Shown here piece after piece: positions 1-8,500 of a DNA stretch of 32,455 bases; within the stretch, counting starts at the first letter, position 1; each line of letters opens with the position of its first letter. Made by a program: the position numbers and the translations under genes. This stretch comes from Bacteroidaceae bacterium (GTDB lineage Bacteria; Bacteroidota; Bacteroidia; Bacteroidales; Bacteroidaceae). The notes under the pieces are model-generated. The model was not told the origin of the DNA. It saw only the letters and a program-made list of their open reading frames with translations, and made no database searches. Location: NCBI GenBank assembly GCA_017516265.1, contig JAFXDL010000217.1, positions 1-32,455 of the forward strand, read 5' to 3'.

Positions 1-233
1 CGGGGAGGCCGCACTGTGGGGCTCCAGCCCTGGCGGACCGCTTCGGAGAACTGCCAGATGATCCACAGGTGGCTGAACCCTTCGATGCCCCGCAGGGCCT
101 CGGGATCCCGGAATGCCGGCTCGAACACGATAGTGGACCTCAGTTCCTCCACCAGACCACTCTGGCGGGGGATGCCGAACTTCGTCGCGAAATCGCTGCG
201 CATATGGGCGATCGGCTGAATATTCACATCCAT
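1..233 (-). CDS. trmO: TrmO-like tRNA (adenine37-N6)-methyltransferase, 5' part only
   Basis: The minus strand reads from an ATG at 233 to the window edge, giving about 77 residues. They begin MDVNIQPIAHMRSDF, followed by KFGIPRQSGLVEEL and, near residue 50, GIEGFSHLWIIWQF. The patterns R-S-x-F-x-x-K-F-G-I-P-R-Q and F-S-H-L-W are hallmarks of the YaeB/TsaA/TrmO family, which N6-methylates t6A37 in tRNA-Thr using S-adenosylmethionine. The rest of the protein is outside the window. The start lies 1 base past the stop of the upstream gene, so the two are probably co-transcribed. Another ATG at 238 hits a stop after four codons, so 233 is preferred. Base composition (about 65% G+C) is higher than in most of the window and matches the ABC-permease part of the neighbour. 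Confidence 0.75.
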   Translation of the reverse strand, partial: MDVNIQPIAHMRSDFATKFGIPRQSGLVEELRSTIVFEPAFRDPEALRGIEGFSHLWIIWQFSEAVRQGWSPTVRPP

Positions 234-234
234 A

Positions 235-1434
235 TCATGCCCTCGACTTTCTCAGAGCGAAGGTGACCGCGAAGATGGCAGCCAGGCTCAGGCTGATCGC
301 CGCGCCGGCGGAGCAGCCCAGCTGATAGGAAAGGATCAGTCCGGTCAGCCCTGCGATAAGGGCGAAGAGGACGGAAAGTGCGTGATACTGCCGCATGTTC
401 CTTGCCACGTTCCGGGCGGAAGCTCCGGGGAGCACCAGCAGGGAGTTGAGGATCAGCAGGCCCACGCTGGAGATGGTCAGGGTCACGGTCACTGCGATCG
501 CGGTGGTGAAGAGGGTCTGGGCCAGTCCTACGGGGATGCCCCGGGAGGAAGCCAGCTGGGGGTGGATCGCGGTGAGGGTCAGCCGGTTGGAGAGCAGGAC
601 CCAGAAAACGATGACGGCCACCAGCACGACCGCCAGCAGCAACAGCCCCACCAACATGGGAGACAATACGGACGATCCCTCTCCACCCTGACGGTTTGAG
701 GGGATTATCTCACGTTCGGCATCCACCAACCGACGGCCGTCGCCCACTGTGGCTCCACTGAAAGCCTCCATCAAGTTGGCAGGCAGAAACATCTGGCTAC
801 GCGCACTTATCGGGCGGTCGGCCTCAGCTCCCAGACAGAGTCCGATTCCGAAATCGGTCCAAGGCGAATCCTGTGTACAGCGGGACACCCATTGCCGGAA
901 GGTTCCTTCCTCCTGCATGGGAGCATACGTCACCACCCCATCCAACGCCTCTTCAATGCGGTCGCGGGCACGGGTGGTACAGTTGTCATAGAAATAATTG
1001 TAACGATATTCCCGGTTTTCGGGCAAATAATTGTTGCGCAGCAGGCTGTCCAACCGCCGGGCCTCCTGTGGCCGTAAGGCCAACACTTGCTCCGTCACCG
1101 CCGAACCGCGCAAGCGGTATTCCCGTTCGAAGAAATAATAGGGAACGACTCCTAACTGGTAATCTGTCTCCCCCCGGACGAAACGCATGATGAAATTGGG
1201 AGCACCGAAGTCGAACACGCCATAATTGTACACCCAGTCTTCGCCTGTCGTCAAATTCCGTCCACGAATGGCCGTATGGCCGAACAGCTCATAGACCAAA
1301 TCACCAGGAGCACAGGTCAACAGACTGAACTGCAATGAATCGCGCTTGGCCGACAAAGGCAAAGTGCCTCCCATCAGAAAAATGGCCAACAGGATGAGCA
1401 CACTGCGAAAGTGGAGTTTGAAAGGTATTCTCAT
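235..1434 (-). CDS. DUF4105 periplasmic domain fused to the C-terminal half of an ABC-3 metal permease
   Basis: This 399-residue protein has two unrelated parts. Residues 1-29 are a signal peptide. Residues 30 to about 250 are a DUF4105 (Lnb-type) domain, shown by TCAPGDLVYELFGHTAIR, WVYNYGVFDFGAPNF and YNYFYDNCTTRARDRI. From about residue 256 on, the sequence reads as the last transmembrane helices of a ZnuB/MntB-type ABC-3 permease, with LTLTAIHPQLASSRGIPV, LLILNSLLVLPGASARN and a final hydrophobic stretch. The first half of such a permease is absent, as is the membrane tail usual for Bacteroides DUF4105 proteins. G+C drops from about 65% below position ~690 to about 52% above it. The gene is either a real recombinant or an assembly join. 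A metal-transport function is unlikely because only half of the permease fold is present. Confidence 0.8.
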   Translation of the reverse strand: MRIPFKLHFRSVLILLAIFLMGGTLPLSAKRDSLQFSLLTCAPGDLVYELFGHTAIRGRNLTTGEDWVYNYGVFDFGAPNFIMRFVRGETDYQLGVVPYYFFEREYRLRGSAVTEQVLALRPQEARRLDSLLRNNYLPENREYRYNYFYDNCTTRARDRIEEALDGVVTYAPMQEEGTFRQWVSRCTQDSPWTDFGIGLCLGAEADRPISARSQMFLPANLMEAFSGATVGDGRRLVDAEREIIPSNRQGGEGSSVLSPMLVGLLLLAVVLVAVIVFWVLLSNRLTLTAIHPQLASSRGIPVGLAQTLFTTAIAVTVTLTISSVGLLILNSLLVLPGASARNVARNMRQYHALSVLFALIAGLTGLILSYQLGCSAGAAISLSLAAIFAVTFALRKSRA

Positions 1435-1461
1435 TCTTATTCAAGTTTCTTTTAGTATTAA

Positions 1462-1606
1462 GGGAGTGTCAAAAATAAATGAATTTAGGCACGGATTACA
1501 CGGATTAACGCGGATTTATATTTCTTTTTATACCCAAACGGTTAATTTATCCGTGTAATCCGTGTAATCCGTGCCTAAAAAACAAATGACATCATATTGA
1601 CACACC
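1462..1606. repeat. Palindromic intergenic element with gtgtca/tgacac ends
   Basis: A perfect 24-bp inverted repeat (1484-1507 and 1556-1579) carries the core GGCACGGATTACACGGATTA. Outside it, GTGTCA (1466-1471) and TGACAC (1598-1603) form a second inverted pair. The A/T-rich loop is about 48 bases. It lies between the DUF4105 fusion gene and the histidine kinase gene, where it could also end transcription. It shares architecture with 5384-5524 and core sequence with 9324-9379. Confidence 0.8.
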
Positions 1607-1625
1607 TTCTTGTAATTCCTAGAAT

Positions 1626-3140
1626 TTACAGCAACATGGTCGAAGCAGGAACCACTTTCTCGTCCGACAATGGCAGGGTGAAGCGGAACTCAGTCCCCTT
1701 CCCTACTTCAGAAGTCACCCAGATACGGCCGCCCAGCTTCTCCACGATGGTCTTGCTGATGGAGAGTCCCAAACCAGTTCCCTGTACATTCTCGTTGGCT
1801 TTCACAAAACGGTCAAAAATCTGAGGCAGTTTTTCTTGGGGAATGCCGGCTCCCGTGTCGCGGATATAGACCTCCACTTCGTCACCTTTGCGAGTAAAAC
1901 CATAAGAGACGGAACCGATGGTGGTAAACTTGAACGCATTGCCTACGATATTGGAGATTACCTGAGTCACACGACCCATATCGCCACGAACAACCACATC
2001 GGAGCCTGCACTCTCATACAGCAGTTTCACACCTTCGGGCTGGCGCAGGCACAACATGTCGTACACCTTCCGGCAGGCTTCGTCCAGACTCATGGGTACG
2101 ATGCGGAACACCGTCATGCCTGCCTCTATCTTGGAGAGGTCCAGAATCTCATTCACCAGACGCAACAGATGTTCGCTGCTCTCCTCCACGATACCATAGT
2201 AAGTACGGCGCTCTTCGACATCTGAACTCTCCGCTATCAATTGCGAAAAGCCCACGATGGCATTCAGCGGAGTGCGTATCTCATGACTCATATTGGCCAA
2301 GAATGCCGACTTCAGGCGGTCCGATGTCTCGGCCTTCTCCTTGGCAGCGGCCAAAGAGCGTTTCATGTTCTCCATCTCGGTGATGTCCCACTCGATACTC
2401 AGCAACAACGGGCTGAAATCTTCTCCACGGATACACATCTTCCGCTTGTCCAGATAGATGACATTTCCATGTCCGTCCAATTCCTCTACCACCCAGTGCA
2501 TATCCTGTCCCGTAGCAGCCACTTCTTCGTCCTGCTTACGTTTCCGTAGTGCTATTTCACGGGGATGGAAATCAAAGTCATCCCTTCCCACAGCATCCAC
2601 AAAGGGTACGTCGCGGTTGAAACTCTCCTTGTTCCGATAAAGGAACTTGAAACCATTGTTCACATCCTTTATCACAATACCCACCGGCAAGTTCTCCATC
2701 ACCTTGTCCAGCACCTGGTTATAGCGTTTCATGCCTTCCTCATTGCGCACCCGTTCGCTCACGTCGTGTCCGAAAGCCCAATAGACCTCCTCACCCATCG
2801 TTTCAGTCTCCACATACGCATTGCCTTCAAAAGCCAACACTTCAGGACTGTCAGGGATAGGCTCTGTCAAAAAGAAATGTCCGCGGCCTCCGCCCTTCTC
2901 CACTTCGCTGAGGATATATTCCCAATGTTCAGCTGTCTGTGGGAAGGGGGTCAAATTCTTTATATTGAGTGGGGAGATGTCTTCATCCGGCTTCAGACCG
3001 TGATGCAGTCTGAACTGTCCGTTGGCATACACCATCGTACCATCAGCTTTGGTGGCAAAGATGTCCTCAATCGCATGATCCAACGCATAGGTCATCAATG
3101 CGAAATCAGAGGCTGTCTTCGTCTTGTCGGTATTAGTCAT
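1626..3140 (-). CDS. Cytoplasmic PAS-PAS sensor histidine kinase
   Basis: 504 residues with no signal peptide or membrane helix, so it should sense a cytoplasmic cue. Two PAS-like regions span about residues 20-130 (ending FGHDVSERVR) and 140-257 (ending IEWDITEME). A short coiled coil follows, then a HisKA domain with H-box FLANMSHEIRTPLNAIVGF and phospho-acceptor His286. The HATPase domain shows the N box at Asn401 (NIVGNAFKFT), G1 DTGAGIP (428-434), the F box FDRF and G2 GTGLGLS (454-460). All catalytic elements are intact. No receiver domain is fused and no response regulator gene is adjacent, so it is an orphan kinase in this window. It is transcribed away from the lipoprotein gene that starts at 3550. 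Confidence 0.93.
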   Translation of the reverse strand: MTNTDKTKTASDFALMTYALDHAIEDIFATKADGTMVYANGQFRLHHGLKPDEDISPLNIKNLTPFPQTAEHWEYILSEVEKGGGRGHFFLTEPIPDSPEVLAFEGNAYVETETMGEEVYWAFGHDVSERVRNEEGMKRYNQVLDKVMENLPVGIVIKDVNNGFKFLYRNKESFNRDVPFVDAVGRDDFDFHPREIALRKRKQDEEVAATGQDMHWVVEELDGHGNVIYLDKRKMCIRGEDFSPLLLSIEWDITEMENMKRSLAAAKEKAETSDRLKSAFLANMSHEIRTPLNAIVGFSQLIAESSDVEERRTYYGIVEESSEHLLRLVNEILDLSKIEAGMTVFRIVPMSLDEACRKVYDMLCLRQPEGVKLLYESAGSDVVVRGDMGRVTQVISNIVGNAFKFTTIGSVSYGFTRKGDEVEVYIRDTGAGIPQEKLPQIFDRFVKANENVQGTGLGLSISKTIVEKLGGRIWVTSEVGKGTEFRFTLPLSDEKVVPASTMLL

Positions 3141-3177
3141 AAATTCGCAAATGCTGTTATTATTTCATGAAACGGTG

Positions 3178-3185
3178 CAAATATA
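3178..3185 (-). promoter_or_regulatory. Possible -7 box for the histidine kinase gene
   Basis: CAAATATA on the plus strand reads TATATTTG on the minus strand and matches the Bacteroides TAnnTTTG -7 consensus. It lies 38 bases upstream of the kinase start. No TTTG -33 box is found at the usual 19-21 bases, so the assignment is moderate. Confidence 0.5.
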
Positions 3186-3258
3186 AGCGAATTAAATCAA
3201 ACGGACGAAGAAAACTCATTTTTTTTTCATTTTTCATCCGCAAGAACTGCCACTTCAG

Positions 3259-3392
3259 GAAATTCCGTCACGTGTCCGAGGAAATTCTATCACGTGTCAA
3301 AAGGAATTCTATCAGGTGTCCGAGGAAATTCTGTCAGGTGTCAAAAAGAAATCTGTCAGGTGTCAGAATCCGGCCGGACAGGTATCAAAAAA
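3259..3392. repeat. Tandem array of ~22-bp units with core gtcaggtgtc
   Basis: Five to six imperfect direct repeats of 21-23 bases start near 3259, 3281, 3304, 3325, 3348 and 3377. Each has the form GAAATTCTGTCAGGTGTC followed by either CGAG or AAAAG, and the two endings alternate. The array fills much of the divergent space between the kinase gene and the lipoprotein gene. The units are contiguous with no unique spacers, so this is not CRISPR. It could be a multi-site protein-binding region or a relic of a mobile palindrome. Confidence 0.8.
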
Positions 3393-3513
3393 CATATTCG
3401 TTTTTTCATTTTGCCCGCATTTAAAAGCCGCAAGGCCACATGTCCCGCTGAGATTTGCCTTGTATCCCATTGAATTTTCCACTGACATTTCCTTTTTTTT
3501 TCAGATTTATGCC

Positions 3514-3521
3514 TATATTTG
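3514..3521 (+). promoter_or_regulatory. Probable -7 box for the lipoprotein gene
   Basis: TATATTTG matches the Bacteroides TAnnTTTG -7 consensus and ends 28 bases before the chosen ATG at 3550. The upstream 20 bases are T-rich, but no clear TTTG -33 box is visible. Confidence 0.55.
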
Positions 3522-3549
3522 CAACGGAATAATAAAACATGTTACGATT

Positions 3550-5355
3550 ATGAAACTTATCGGAGAAACAGCAAAATGGACACAGGACATCCACCGCTGG
3601 GGAAGAATCCTGTTGTGCGGTGCCTTGTGTATGACAGCCTTTACGGCTTGTAGCGAACTGGAAGATTTGATGGAAGAGGAAAATGATGATGAAATAGACA
3701 ACCCCACCTACGTCAGTCCCTACGAAGAGTATGACAGCACGGCTACAGCCATGATACTGAAGCCACAGACGAAACCCACAGAAGGACTCTACGGCACGGG
3801 CGAAGCGGACAATCCCTACCTGATTCGCAATGCCCCGGAACTGAGATACTTTATCAATGCCGTCAGCGACGGGTCGCTGGAAACTTCGGGCAAATACTTC
3901 AAACTGATGAACGACATCACCGTCTATAAGACCTACCAATGGTATCCCATCGGCGCCCCACAGACATTCAAGATGAATGCCGAAGAAATATACTCCTTCT
4001 ACGGAGCTTTCGACGGGAACGGACACACCATAAAGGGAACCCTGAACTTGCAGCCCGTACACTATTCGGATGGAAGCAGGACGAGTTTCGGCTTATTCGC
4101 CAGCATCGGCATCACCTATGACGAATACTCCGTGAAAGACCTGACGATAGATGCCGACGTGAACATCACCGGAGGAGCCGTAAGCAACAGCGAGACGTTG
4201 GCCGGAGCATTTTCACGGGTGAGCATAGGAGTGCTGGCAAGTAGCAGTTCCAATGGAGGCAAACAGGTGTTCCGCAACTGCCACATCACGAGCGACATCA
4301 AATTCAAATACGATTGGCGTGTCTATGAAATGCGCATAGGCGGATTCTGTGCTACAGCAACCTGGAGCGAGTTCTACGACTGCTCGTTCAGCGGAAGCAT
4401 CGACATGGACGGCCGCGTGGCTGCCGGGAGCATCGAGGTGGGCGGCATTGTGGGAGCCGTATCCGACCGTATCAGGTTCGAAAACTGTGTGAACAATGCC
4501 GACATCAAAGCAGACGGAATCACCTGTGTGCAGCTCGACATGGGCGGCATCTGTGGCGACTACGGAATGTCGCGCCTTGGAGGTGGCCACTTCTGGTTCA
4601 TCAACTGCCGCAATACAGGCAATCTCAGTTCCGACGGAATCATCATGCAGATGGCCAACAACAGCATACTTGCAGGCGGCATCGTAGGACAGATGTGGGA
4701 ATCGCTGCATAACGAAGAAAACGTCTTCGCCGACTGCGAAAACTCAGGAGACATCACCATCGGGAACATCCAACGCGGCGATGCCACAAGCGACGAAGAA
4801 GCACAGCCCTGGTACTGCATAGGCGGCATTGTGGGACAAAGTTTGAATGGTGTCTCCATGGAACGCTGCATCAACACAGGCAATGTGACAGCTGGAAGCA
4901 CCGACTTCGGCCCCTATGCCGAATCCTCTACGGGCGGAATAGGCGGTTACCTTACCGCCTGCCAAGGACTCACCGAATGCCGCAGTACGGGAGATGTGAC
5001 GGGCATGGCGTTCCCCGAAAGTGTGCTGAACGACGAATACACCTTTGACAATTTAGGCATGACCCGTTCTCGGGTAGGCGGACTTGCCGGTGAATATGGC
5101 AATTCTCCCGTACATGGCTGTTATACCGAAGGGAACATCACCGGCACAATGTATTGTGACGAAGGCTACACGGGCACCCTGTTCGGCGCGGCGTTGTTCT
5201 ATGCCGGTGTAGAACCCTTCATCTACAGTTGCACCTCTACCCAAGCCGCCATCGACGGCAAACTCTTCCCCGACGAGTACATACTCGACAGCTATGTGGG
5301 CAACAGCAAATTTGTGGAGCAAGAGCACTATCTGACCGATTGCGGGGGACATTAA
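3550..5355 (+). CDS. Secreted GLUG-type beta-helix lipoprotein
   Basis: 601 residues. The reading frame is open further upstream, but the ATG at 3550 gives a signal peptide ending in a lipobox (MTAFTAC, Cys34) and follows a -7 box, so it is preferred. A short acidic linker (LMEEENDDEIDNP) follows the lipid cysteine. The body carries repeated glycine-rich motifs of GLUG type, such as GGIVGAV, GGICGDY, GGIVGQM, GGIVGQS, GGIGGYL and GGLAGEY. Each is followed by a C-x-N/S-x-G-(D/N)-I/V rung such as NCVNNADI, DCENSGDI, RCINTGNV and ECRSTGDV. This predicts a right-handed beta-helix on the cell surface, with unknown ligand. The next gene is a secreted alpha-galactosidase, so a role in glycan or surface contact is plausible but inferred. 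No SusC/SusD pair lies nearby. Confidence 0.85.
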   Translation: MKLIGETAKWTQDIHRWGRILLCGALCMTAFTACSELEDLMEEENDDEIDNPTYVSPYEEYDSTATAMILKPQTKPTEGLYGTGEADNPYLIRNAPELRYFINAVSDGSLETSGKYFKLMNDITVYKTYQWYPIGAPQTFKMNAEEIYSFYGAFDGNGHTIKGTLNLQPVHYSDGSRTSFGLFASIGITYDEYSVKDLTIDADVNITGGAVSNSETLAGAFSRVSIGVLASSSSNGGKQVFRNCHITSDIKFKYDWRVYEMRIGGFCATATWSEFYDCSFSGSIDMDGRVAAGSIEVGGIVGAVSDRIRFENCVNNADIKADGITCVQLDMGGICGDYGMSRLGGGHFWFINCRNTGNLSSDGIIMQMANNSILAGGIVGQMWESLHNEENVFADCENSGDITIGNIQRGDATSDEEAQPWYCIGGIVGQSLNGVSMERCINTGNVTAGSTDFGPYAESSTGGIGGYLTACQGLTECRSTGDVTGMAFPESVLNDEYTFDNLGMTRSRVGGLAGEYGNSPVHGCYTEGNITGTMYCDEGYTGTLFGAALFYAGVEPFIYSCTSTQAAIDGKLFPDEYILDSYVGNSKFVEQEHYLTDCGGH

Positions 5356-5383
5356 CGACCCACAGACATAGACTTTCAAACAG

Positions 5384-5524
5384 GAGGTTGTGTCAAAATG
5401 TAACTATTCAATTTCTCATCCGCAGATGACGCAGATAACGCGGATAGATTATAACCTATCGGATATAAAAACAAAAGAAAATCTGCGTCATCTGCGGATG
5501 AAAAGTAAATTATGACACATCCTC
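5384..5524. repeat. Palindromic intergenic element, second gtgtca/tgacac copy
   Basis: A perfect 21-bp inverted repeat (5416-5436 and 5481-5501) carries the core CCGCAGATGACGCAGAT. An outer pair, 5384-5395 and 5513-5524, matches at 11 of 12 bases and ends in TGTCA/TGACA. The size (about 141 bp) and outer ends match the element at 1462-1606, although the inner arms differ. It separates the lipoprotein gene from the GH27 gene. Confidence 0.8.
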
Positions 5525-5567
5525 ACTTCCATTAAATCATTTAACACCAATAAAAAACTAACAAAGA

Positions 5568-8500
5568 ATGAAAAGAACTGTATTGAAGACGTTGGCAGCC
5601 GTAGCATTGATGACTATGGCCGTGCCTACAGTGGCCCAGACTGGCAACGAACTGCCTTTCCAAAAATGGGCGCTGACCCCACCGATGGGATGGAACTCAT
5701 GGGACTGCTTCGGTCCTACAGTCGTGGAGGACGAGGTAAAACAGAATGCCGACTACATGGCACAGAAACTGGCCGCTTACGGATGGGAGTACATCGTGGT
5801 GGATATCCGCTGGTTCGTGGAGAACGACAAGGCTGGCGGGTACAACCAGACAAACCCCATCTATGTGTATGACGAATATGGGCGCTACACCCCTGCTTTG
5901 AACCGTTTTCCCTCAGCCGCCAACGGAGTAGGTTTCAAGGCTTTGGCCGACTATGTACACAGCAAAGGACTGAAGTTCGGTATTCACCTGATGCGCGGAC
6001 TGCCCAAAGTGGCGGCAGAAAAGAAACTTCCCGTCAAGGGGACCGACGGTATCACCTGTGACATGATCTGCAACAATGACTCAGCCTGCACCTGGCTGCG
6101 CGACAATTACAAGGTGGACTGCACCAAGCCGGGCGCACAGGAGTACTACAACTCATGCTTCGACCTCTATGCACAGTGGGGAGTGGATTTCGTGAAGATT
6201 GACGACCTGTCCCGCCCCTACCATACGGGAGAGATAGAGATGATACGCAAGGCCATCGACCAGTGCGGACGCCCCATTGTGCTCAGTATCTCACCGGGCG
6301 AAACTCCGCTAGGCGAAGTGGAGCACGTGAAGAATCATGCCAACATGTGGCGTACGGTAGATGACTTCTGGGACAACTGGAGCCAGCTGAACTACCAGTT
6401 CCAGGTGTGCGCCAAGTGGGCACCCCATATTGCCCCAGGCACCTGGCCCGATGCCGACATGCTCCCCTTGGGTAAAATCAGTATCCGTGGCGAACGCGGT
6501 GCCGAACGATGGACACAGTTCACACGCGACGAACAATATACGATGATGAACCTGTGGACTATCTTCAAGAGTCCCCTGATGTTCGGCGGACATCTGCCGG
6601 AGAACGATGCTGCTACAGACTCGTTGCTGACCAACCGCGACGTCCTCTACATGCACCACTACTCAATGAACAACCGCGAGGTCACCAATCAGGACAACAA
6701 AGTGATGTGGAGCGCTGACGACCCGGCTAACGGTGACAAATTCGTGGCGCTGTTCAATCTGGGCGGCTCGGAATATGTCAATCCAAAGAACGTACTGTGG
6801 CGAAGCGGCACCATCTCGTACCTGACCACAGGCTATGCCACCAACGTGGAAGTGGAGATACCCGAAGGCAGCCGCGAACTGGCCCTGGTGGCAACAGATG
6901 GAGGTGACGGATACGATAGCGACCATGCCGACTGGATAAATCCCACCGTCACGCTGAAGGACGGAACGACCATTAACCTGACCGACCGCAAGTATCTGCG
7001 CGGCACTTGCGGATGGGGAAACATCGCCGTAGATAAGAACATCAACGGCGGAACCCTCTCCATCGACGGCAAGCAATACACCAACGGATTTGCCACACAC
7101 GCCAACTCCATCCTGCTCTTCAGCCTGCCCGAGGGAGCTGTGAAGTTCACCGCCTTTGCAGGTATTGACAATACGGGTAGCGACCAGGGCAGCAAGTCGT
7201 CCGTAGAGTTCATGGTGTTCAACGAAGACCCCACCCTGCGGACAGAGACCACCGACCAATGGAGCGGCGGCAACGTGACCATCAAGATTGACCCCACCAA
7301 ACAGGCCGGGTACAGCGGATTCATCGGACGCGAAGCCGGCATACAGCAAGCAACCGTAGAAGCCGACATCACTGGTGCAGAGAAACTCTACCTGGTAGTG
7401 ACCAACGGTGGTGACGGACTGAGCTACGACCATGCCGACTGGGCCAACCCTGTGCTCATCGACAAGGCGGGCAACGAACATTCACTGACCAGCATAAACT
7501 GGGATGCCAACCCCGTGAACGGATGGAACGCTCCCAAGCTGAACAAGAACAACGACGGAAACACCATGAGCATCGGTGGCACGACGTACGACAAAGGATT
7601 CGGCGTGAACGCCCCCTCCATGCTCACCTTCACCTTGCCCGAAGGACACGAGTATGTACAGTTCAAAGCCATCGTCGGATACGATGACGATGTAGTGAAT
7701 GCCCCCTCGGGAGTGACCATGGAGTTCCGCGTCTTCACCCAAAATCCCGCGCCTGACAATGCGGCCATCGTCCCCCTTGACCTCACCAAACTGGGTTTTG
7801 CTCCCGAACAGGAGTGCCGCATCACAGAAATGTGGAAAGGCACCGACATGGGCACCTTCAAAGGCAACGAGTTTGCACCCACGCTGCGCTCACATGCCAG
7901 CGGACTCTACCGCGTGACACCGCTGGGGCGAACGGAAGGGGCGACAGTGAGCCTGTATCGTCCCGAACAAGAAGCTGACAAGCCGAACAGTTACTTGCAC
8001 CTCAGTGTATCCGATGCTTCTACCGAAGGCGGCTACGTGCAACTGCTCTGCAATGGGAAAGTCTTGAGCGTGCAACGGCTGGACGCAGATGGGAAAGCCA
8101 TCTACAACTATGGCGACCTCTATGCGGACACCTACACCTTTCAAGCCCTCTACAGCGGAACCACCACTACGGCCAATGCTGTTTCTGAGGAACTGACCAT
8201 CACCGTGACAGGCGAAGCCGAAGACCTTACCCCACTGCGTACCAGAGCCAACGAACTGCTGAAAGAAGCACAGGAGTTGGACCTCACCAACGTGGCCGGT
8301 GCCCTGCGCGGAGCATTAGGGAGCCCCATCAACAAACCCGTGGACAATATGGATAAAGAAGAGTTGGAAACCGTAATCACCCACCTGCAGACTGCCCTGG
8401 ACGCCGCCCGCATGAGCATCAGCTACATGAAGACACTGAAAGCGACCATCGGCGAAGCCACAGAGTTTCAGAACATCCTGGCTGAAAGCGAAGGGAAAAC

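Noticed and set aside
3421..4062. Minus-strand open frame of 213 codons
   Set aside because: It is antisense to the lipoprotein gene and crosses its promoter; no family features.
6663..7481. Minus-strand open frame of 272 codons
   Set aside because: It is antisense to the GH27 NPCBM region; no start signal or recognisable motif.
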